Assembly: GCF_049310885.1 (NCBI RefSeq)
Contig: NZ_JBMDYO010000004.1
Coordinates: forward strand, 186,001-250,000
Direction of reading: 5' to 3'
Length of the DNA: 64,000 nt
From: CAYZJV01 sp049310885
Lineage (GTDB): Bacteria > Spirochaetota > Spirochaetia > Sphaerochaetales > Sphaerochaetaceae
The translations under genes and the position numbers were made by a program. Below the pieces are notes generated by a model. The model searched no databases and was not told where the DNA came from. It worked only from the letters and a program-made list of their open reading frames with translations. Positions 58,538 through 64,000 of the stretch are shown here, piece by piece; positions within the stretch are counted from its first letter, which is position 1; every line of letters begins with the position of its first letter.

Positions 58538-60185
58538 ACCTCTGATCATACAAAGCGATCTCAGCATGATGCTTGATGTACACTCCCCTTCTGCAGAGGC
58601 AGCAAGGAATGATCTTATTGCATTTTCTGAATTGGTGAAATCTCCTGAACATGTCCATACCTATGCTATCACGGCAATCAGCCTTTGGAATGCTGCTGCG
58701 GCAGGTGTTGGAGTCGAAGATGTTCTTAAAAGACTGCAGAAATGGTCTCGTTTTGCTCTTCCTGAGTCGGTGGTTTTCCATATTAAAGAAATTGGAGGAC
58801 GGTTCGGAACATTTCTCCTCCTTCCTATCGAAGATGACCCCGATCACTATCTTTTAAAAATCGAACAGGAAAGATTCGTCCGTGAGATTATGGCACGGAA
58901 AGCAATTGCATCCATGTTGACCCCATATGGGGATGGCTTCAAGGTTACTGCTTACCAAAGGGGAGAATTGAAATTGCAGTTAATAAAGCTCAATTTCCCC
59001 GTTGACGATAGGATTCCTCTGGTACATGGGGAACCTGTTCCAGTTTCTTTTAGGGACGTCTCTTCACGAAATGTACCTTTTGTACTTCGTGACTATCAAC
59101 GGCTCGCTGCGAATTCTGTGCTCGGAGATGGGGGCCCAGGAACCGGATACGGGACCATCGTACTTCCATGTGGCTCTGGAAAGACCATTGTAGGTATGGA
59201 AGTACTCACACGACTCTCTACCCGTACTCTCATACTCACCACTAATGTGGCGGCAGTACACCAATGGATAGCCGAGATTCTGGATAAATTGGATATAGAT
59301 CCATCATTTGTAGGTGAATATTCAGGTGCGAAGAAAGAGATACGTCCCATTACGGTATGTACATATCAGGTCCTTACATGGAGACCGGATAAAGAGGCCG
59401 ATTTCCCGCATATGCGTGTACTGAAAGAGGGGAATTGGGGTCTGATTATCTACGATGAAGTACACATGTTGCCAGCACCGGTTTTCAAGGTCACGGCTGA
59501 GCTACAGGCCGTGCACCGCGTTGGACTTACCGCAACACTTATACGCGAAGACCATAGAGAAGATGAAGTGTTTTCTCTCGTAGGACCCAAGCGGTATGAT
59601 GTTCCCTGGAGCGAATTGGAGAACCAAGGCTGGATTGCTGAAGCTGAATGCACAGAAATTAGAGTACCGCTTCCTCAAGACCTAGAAATTCCTTATGCTA
59701 TCGCAAATAAGCGAGAAAAATACCGAATCGCGAGTGAAAATAGGGATAAAATTCCGATAGTCCGAGATCTGATTGCAAACCATCCCCAAGATTTTATTCT
59801 TGTGATAGGACAATACCTCGATCAATTGAAAACTATAGCCAAGGAATTAGGGGCTCCCCTGATTACTGGTTCTACCGCCAATACGAAAAGAGATGAACTA
59901 TATCGGCTATTTCGTGAAGGTAAAGAAAGGATCCTTGTCGTCTCGAAAGTTGCTAACTTTGCGATTGATCTTCCTGATGCCTCCGTAGCAATCCAAGTAT
60001 CGGGAACATTCGGATCCAGACAAGAAGAAGCCCAGCGGTTGGGACGAATCTTGCGACCAAAAAAACAGAGTTCCCATTTCTACTCACTGGTAACCCGTTT
60101 TTCGTCAGAGGAAGAGTTCAGTGCGAATCGACAAAAATTCCTAACTGAACAGGGATATGCCTATCATGTGGAGGTATGGGAATGA
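58527..60185 (+). CDS. XPB/Rad25-type DNA helicase, bacterial form
   Basis: 552 residues. N-terminal domain (about 1-110) with an IQSDLSMML strand and HVHTYAITAISLWNAAAAGVG. Superfamily 2 core: VLRDYQRLAA, Walker A LPCGSGKT (213-220), DEVH at 310-313, LTATLIRED with the XPB-specific RED motif (340-342), VSKVANFAIDLP, and QEEAQRLGRILRPK. XPB unwinds or translocates DNA in nucleotide-excision repair and transcription in eukaryotes and archaea; bacterial versions are rare. It overlaps aroC by 11 bases and its partner by ATGA. No Bax1-type nuclease gene is in the window. Confidence 0.9.
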   Translation: MEDKPLIIQSDLSMMLDVHSPSAEAARNDLIAFSELVKSPEHVHTYAITAISLWNAAAAGVGVEDVLKRLQKWSRFALPESVVFHIKEIGGRFGTFLLLPIEDDPDHYLLKIEQERFVREIMARKAIASMLTPYGDGFKVTAYQRGELKLQLIKLNFPVDDRIPLVHGEPVPVSFRDVSSRNVPFVLRDYQRLAANSVLGDGGPGTGYGTIVLPCGSGKTIVGMEVLTRLSTRTLILTTNVAAVHQWIAEILDKLDIDPSFVGEYSGAKKEIRPITVCTYQVLTWRPDKEADFPHMRVLKEGNWGLIIYDEVHMLPAPVFKVTAELQAVHRVGLTATLIREDHREDEVFSLVGPKRYDVPWSELENQGWIAEAECTEIRVPLPQDLEIPYAIANKREKYRIASENRDKIPIVRDLIANHPQDFILVIGQYLDQLKTIAKELGAPLITGSTANTKRDELYRLFREGKERILVVSKVANFAIDLPDASVAIQVSGTFGSRQEEAQRLGRILRPKKQSSHFYSLVTRFSSEEEFSANRQKFLTEQGYAYHVEVWE

Positions 60186-62200
60186 TACAAGATCAGGAAG
60201 CTGTTGGATTATGGGAACAATCCCTTACCATGTTGTCAGATACTGTCTATATGGATATAGTCAGAAATTTCATTGGGAAAATTCCTACGCCATTCCACAA
60301 ACCCCAACTTACCAAACGGTTAACTAATCTGTTCTTGAATCCGCAGTTCAGACATAATATCATCGAAATGCTCTCAAAACAGGATATTCAATTGCTCTCA
60401 GCAACCCATATTCTGGGTTCGCCTACTCAAGATGAGGTCTGCGCCATTTTTAAGGGCCGATTACCATATGCAATTTTACTGAACAATATAGTGAATCTTG
60501 AAGAGCGGCTTCTCTTGGTTCCTAATCCTTACAGTACGAATAATCGTTGTGAAATACTGGTGAATCCCATTCTATTGGACCTGTTACAATCCAAAGCCCT
60601 CTCCTACGCTTCGATATTTGCCTCAATCGATTCCGAATCGCAGTCACAGGGATTTAGGCTTTCAGGTGCAAACCCAAGTATATTACAGGCTTTGGTAAGC
60701 CTCCATATCCATGAATCCTTAGGATCTGTTGAGAAGAGCTCCCGCTTATTGAAGAATAAATATGGACCGCTGGTATTCGGGACAGATAAAAACCAAAACA
60801 TTGACGAGATTTTATATTACAACCGGTTGCTCTTCCATGAGAATATCATACGCCCCGATGGAAGAGGTTTTCGCATCGATTGGGAAAGATCCGAGAGATT
60901 GTTGCGCCTTGATCGTCACCAATTGCAGCTCAGACTTTTCATTTCAGCTTGGCATACCAATTTCCCGAGCCAAGGAAAAACCCAGATTTCTGACCATTCA
61001 TTGCATGTATTATTTTCAGATTTGGTATCTTTCTTGCGGACTATCCCCCTTGATACTGAAGAAGATCTTGAAACAGCATGTAAATTTGTAGCATTTAGGA
61101 ATAGGATTTCCCTTCCCGATACAAACCACATCGTTGCTATCCTTCGACAAATCGGACTTTCGGATCCTGTTTCCCAAGAAATCATTAATACTGACAGAGG
61201 CTCTACTAGACTGACTCCTACAATTGATAGCGATTTCTCGATATCATTTAGTAATGATTTAGAGACGATCGGGTCGAGGAATATTCTCCATATGATAGCG
61301 ATTGCTAGAAAAGTCGATGTCGTAAGTTCTTATGAAATAAACAAACAGAGCATCATGAGAGGATTCGACCTTGGCTTATCAGTCGACGGAATCATCTCCT
61401 ATTTGAAGGATTTGACCCATACGGATTTCAAACATCTTGAAAATCTTATTAAGCATTGGCGTGATGAATTCAACTCCATTACTATTTATGATGGGATTAT
61501 CGTCAAGGCGGACGAAAGACAAAGTAGGATAATCGAAGCACTACCACAACTACAGGAACATATCATTGCTACTATCAGTACTGGACTTTTTCTTCTTTCT
61601 CGTTCTTCCGAAATCATATGGAGAGAAATTTTGACCGCCACCGGTATCGGCTTCTTGCCAAGTAGTATAACCGAAAAAGTTCAACCGGATAGGTCTCATG
61701 AATATTTCGATTTTCAAGAGTTGGAGACTCACACTCAACAGATTGGATTGTTGCCTCTGCATGTACCTAAACATCAAGACACTGCTCTTTCGAATCCATC
61801 GGAGAGGCTGAAGAAATCGATACTCTCAAAGACAAGTAACCCTTCTGAACGGGAAGAGATGCTTGCAAGGCTGGAAAGAAAACTTATTATTGTTCCTGAA
61901 CAGATTACGGCAATACAAGGACCTAGCCAAACTATGCAGGCAAGTGGCTTTGACTATCAGGGAAAGATCAATTTATGTAAGGCTGCCGTTAATTCATCAT
62001 CAGATCTATTAGAATTACACCTATTAGATGACATGGGCAATTCACAGATGATCTTGGCAGATGCGAAGGAATTTATCACTTCAGCCAAAGATCCCTCTAT
62101 ACGCGTGCAGGTACTTCCCGAGGGTGAGGAACGTTTGATTTCATTAAATACCCTATTCAAAGTAAGGAAATTACGCAGATCAGTCTTCTTCCAGATGTAG
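60182..62200 (+). CDS. XPB-partner protein, uncharacterised (helicase-associated domain)
   Basis: 672 residues, no motor motifs and no recognised nuclease motif. Residues about 345-440 align by eye with the XPB N-terminal domain (residues about 5-105 of the preceding gene): SDFSISF matches SDLSMML, and YEINKQSIMRGFDLGLSVDGIISYL matches YAITAISLWNAAAAGVGVEDVLKRL. This resembles the helicase-associated domain that, as I recall, also occurs in a large protein beside mycobacterial XPB. The N-terminal third is helical. ATG 60182 has GGAGG seven bases ahead and overlaps the xpb TGA as ATGA; the ATG at 60176 stands too close to it. The end overlaps aroDE, convergently, by 21 bases. Confidence 0.72.
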   Translation: MIQDQEAVGLWEQSLTMLSDTVYMDIVRNFIGKIPTPFHKPQLTKRLTNLFLNPQFRHNIIEMLSKQDIQLLSATHILGSPTQDEVCAIFKGRLPYAILLNNIVNLEERLLLVPNPYSTNNRCEILVNPILLDLLQSKALSYASIFASIDSESQSQGFRLSGANPSILQALVSLHIHESLGSVEKSSRLLKNKYGPLVFGTDKNQNIDEILYYNRLLFHENIIRPDGRGFRIDWERSERLLRLDRHQLQLRLFISAWHTNFPSQGKTQISDHSLHVLFSDLVSFLRTIPLDTEEDLETACKFVAFRNRISLPDTNHIVAILRQIGLSDPVSQEIINTDRGSTRLTPTIDSDFSISFSNDLETIGSRNILHMIAIARKVDVVSSYEINKQSIMRGFDLGLSVDGIISYLKDLTHTDFKHLENLIKHWRDEFNSITIYDGIIVKADERQSRIIEALPQLQEHIIATISTGLFLLSRSSEIIWREILTATGIGFLPSSITEKVQPDRSHEYFDFQELETHTQQIGLLPLHVPKHQDTALSNPSERLKKSILSKTSNPSEREEMLARLERKLIIVPEQITAIQGPSQTMQASGFDYQGKINLCKAAVNSSSDLLELHLLDDMGNSQMILADAKEFITSAKDPSIRVQVLPEGEERLISLNTLFKVRKLRRSVFFQM

Positions 62201-63637
62201 TGATTGCTCCAACCGTTTTGGATAGTGGTAACCAGTGAAGGCTTCGAACTGATGTTTTCCCTGTCGTATAAGCATGTCGATACCGAATAACAATCTACAC
62301 CCTGACTCCAAAGCCCGTTGTAGCATCTTGGTATATTTGGGACGATACACCAGCTCATATACGACCTGATTCTTGTTGAAACGATAGCCTGGGATGGGAT
62401 CACTTTCACTATCGGGAACCATTCCGACCGATGTAGTTTGCACTACCAAATCCACATGCTCATAGTCAGAAGCTTGTTCCAGGCTATCATACGAAGACAT
62501 GGTTTCAAGAGCCAGATTCCTTGCCCTCTCTGTATTCCTGTTAATAATGGTTACTTTACACCCATGGTTTCGCAACGACCAGACAACTGCCCTTGCCGCA
62601 CCTCCCGCTCCAATAACTAAAGCACTTTGAATCCTTTTCGCATCGATTTCAGAAACTAGAGGTTCAATGAATCCATAATAATCGGTATTCATACCCATCC
62701 ACAAGTTCTTAGCCCTTACCACGGTGTTGCAGCTCCCGATTTGCTTAACTTCCCGGGTGATTTTTCCTAGATACGGTAATACTGTCTGTTTATGGGGTAC
62801 AGTAACAGAGAATCCAGAGATATGAAGCATTTCCGCAAGAATGAAGAAAGATCTAACCGAGTCCACAAGAAATGGTAAATATATAGCATTGAAATTTATT
62901 CCCCAGAAACCTGGGTTTTGAATCCTTGGACTAAAAGAATGTAATACCGGATTGCCAATGACACCATAGATGTGGGTCCTCTCATCTACTTTATCTGCAT
63001 GATAGAGTTCTTTCATCTGCTGGGCTGATATTTGGCCTGGAGCTACGGGATTTTCGGAACAATAGGTCCACAATGATCCCATTTTTCTATACAGGATACG
63101 CGAAGGTAACCCATACGGTCCCATTCCTAGGACAATCTTTTCTTCAACCGATTGCAGTTCAGTCCGAACTCTGAATAGTGTTATGAGATCCATGATAGAA
63201 TTGGGAGTTACGGCAAGTTTGGGAATATCTCCCTTTGCTGAAATTTTTGAAATCTTGTGATAAATATCGGCAGGCAAGCCATTGAAATCATGTTTCGAAC
63301 GTATGATGCGAATCCCTTTTGAACGGGCTTTTTGTTCAGCACCTGAACGTTTTACATCATCCTCGATATCCACATAGGCAAAATTACCGTCCAATACCGA
63401 TTCCATGAGTGAAAGCCGACTTCGCTCCGATCCTGCGTAACGACCTCCATCAGATTGGCGGCGGATAGTCAGAATAACAGGTATATCGACCATTTCAGGA
63501 AACATTGCAGCTCGAACACGCGACGATTCATGGAGAAGATCGATCCTCAACTCCACGATATCAATATATTGACGATTCCGATTACATTGCGATACGTTTT
63601 CCTCAATTGTACTACCGGTCAGAACCAGACATATCAT
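62180..63637 (-). CDS. aroDE: Fused 3-dehydroquinate dehydratase (type I) and shikimate dehydrogenase
   Basis: 485 residues. Residues 1-215 are a type I dehydroquinase: E29 and R31 in ELRIDLL, H116 in RSKHDFNG, and the Schiff-base lysine K140 in GDIPKLAVTP. Residues about 222-485 are shikimate dehydrogenase: K283 in TVPHKQ and D319 in MNTDYYGF are the catalytic pair, with NADP loop VIGAGGAARAVVWSL and INRNTERA after it. The usual SPxxHN reads SPRIQN (Q240). Catalyses two successive steps. Start ATG 63637 has GGAGGAA five bases ahead. The convergent partner gene overlaps by 21 bases. Confidence 0.93.
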   Translation of the reverse strand: MICLVLTGSTIEENVSQCNRNRQYIDIVELRIDLLHESSRVRAAMFPEMVDIPVILTIRRQSDGGRYAGSERSRLSLMESVLDGNFAYVDIEDDVKRSGAEQKARSKGIRIIRSKHDFNGLPADIYHKISKISAKGDIPKLAVTPNSIMDLITLFRVRTELQSVEEKIVLGMGPYGLPSRILYRKMGSLWTYCSENPVAPGQISAQQMKELYHADKVDERTHIYGVIGNPVLHSFSPRIQNPGFWGINFNAIYLPFLVDSVRSFFILAEMLHISGFSVTVPHKQTVLPYLGKITREVKQIGSCNTVVRAKNLWMGMNTDYYGFIEPLVSEIDAKRIQSALVIGAGGAARAVVWSLRNHGCKVTIINRNTERARNLALETMSSYDSLEQASDYEHVDLVVQTTSVGMVPDSESDPIPGYRFNKNQVVYELVYRPKYTKMLQRALESGCRLLFGIDMLIRQGKHQFEAFTGYHYPKRLEQSLHLEED

Positions 63638-63772
63638 CGGAGTTCCTCCATCCAATTATTCGCTAGATGACGCTTTGAAGGACTCCTTGCATCCCGACGC
63701 GCCGTTGTGGTACGTTTTATCATACTCGTTACATCATGAATCTGCAACACCTTGGGGAAATACGGAGAGTCC

Positions 63773-64000
63773 ATGGGAACATTACAGGTACAGAATATCA
63801 GCTTAGCATATGGCGACAGAGATCTCTTAGACAATGTCTCCTTTACGCTCTCTGATAAGGCAAGGGCAGCATTAGCTGGTGGAAATGGCTCTGGCAAATC
63901 AACGTTGTTGAGGATAATCACAGGTGAGATACATGGAGATAGTGGATCAATCGCCTCCTCAAAAGGCATGCGTATCTCCTATCTTCCACAAAGCGACATT
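63773..64000 (+). CDS. ABC-F family ATPase, N-terminal part (runs off the right edge)
   Basis: 76 codons are visible and the reading frame is open to the window end. LQVQNISLAYGDRDLLDNVSF is followed by Walker A GGNGSGKST (residues about 36-44), LRIITGEIHGDSGSI and RISYLPQ with the Q-loop glutamine. The style (no membrane partner, KGMRISYLPQSD) fits the ABC-F class (EttA/Uup/antibiotic-resistance type), which acts on ribosomes. ATG 63773 is preceded by GGAG six bases upstream. The second ATPase domain, needed for a firm call, lies outside the window. Confidence 0.7.
   Translation, partial: MGTLQVQNISLAYGDRDLLDNVSFTLSDKARAALAGGNGSGKSTLLRIITGEIHGDSGSIASSKGMRISYLPQSDI

Noticed and set aside
1..64000. 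CRISPR arrays, insertion sequences, prophage, toxin-antitoxin pairs, tmRNA, SRP or rRNA genes
   Set aside because: No regularly spaced repeats, transposase or integrase motifs, or conserved RNA-gene sequences were recognised on either strand; the region looks like ordinary core chromosome.

Overview
The window looks like a chromosomal segment of a spirochaete (Spirochaetota), probably from the Sphaerochaeta/Treponema side. The main reasons are the V-type ATPase operon in the order E - small unknown subunit - A - B - D - I - K, with no recognisable C, F or G genes; a uvrA gene joined to a large LptD-like outer-membrane gene; a bacterial XPB helicase; two adjacent EF-G paralogues; and a TlyC/CorC-type CBS protein. 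Base composition looks moderate (mid-40s % GC by eye). Coding is dense, many genes overlap by ATGA/GTGA junctions, and no insertion sequences, prophage genes or CRISPR arrays were seen. The genus is inferred from gene content and recalled gene orders, not from a search.

Region by region: (1) 1-5160, minus strand: gap-pgk-tpiA-secG-flavodoxin-like-ppiC/surA-like-nusB, with a sigma70-like promoter ahead of gap. (2) 5165-16539, minus: ispG-uvrA-lptD-like-phoH-pgpH/yqfF-ybeY-corC, mostly overlapping. (3) 16596-23954, minus: complete V-ATPase operon with promoter and terminator; the K subunit carries the residues known to bind Na+ in Enterococcus NtpK. (4) 24046-26670: a Crp/Fnr-family regulator divergent from a membrane [4Fe-4S] protein and a flavodiiron protein (FprA). 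A perfect TGTTAC-N4-GTAACA palindrome lies between them, placed like a class II activator site. (5) 26674-34691: udp, mutS2, rsgA; a pentapeptide-repeat protein and a metallo-hydrolase-fold protein; rluD-like, a small membrane protein, yggS and a GNAT acetyltransferase. (6) 34734-34896: tRNA-Val(TAC) with promoter and terminator. (7) 34967-41304: carbohydrate region with a duplicated class II aldolase-like protein, a cyclomaltodextrinase/neopullulanase-type GH13, an amylosucrase-like GH13 and its LacI-type regulator. (8) 41323-47881: metal-exporting P1B ATPase with its own operator-like palindrome, then two EF-G paralogues and a terminator. (9) 47880-56371: trmB and mfd; an inositol-phosphatase-family gene; yhhQ, a THEP1-like NTPase and an ACT-domain-like protein; nrdR; dGTPase-like. 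(10) 56424-64000: small membrane protein, aroK, aroC, XPB helicase and its partner on the plus strand; a fused aroD-aroE on the minus strand; and the start of an ABC-F ATPase running off the end.

The most unusual system is the XPB pair at 58527-62200. The uncharacterised 672-residue partner overlaps xpb by an ATGA junction and carries a domain that visibly resembles the N-terminal domain of XPB, suggesting a two-protein DNA-remodelling machine. It sits among shikimate-pathway genes (aroK, aroC, aroDE). Other notable points are the divergent redox regulator with its palindrome, the tandem aldolase with a dismantled second metal site, the EF-G paralogue without the catalytic histidine, and the incomplete but operon-like V-ATPase. 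Start codons were chosen from visible ribosome-binding sites. No database search was possible, so family calls rest on motifs and recall.
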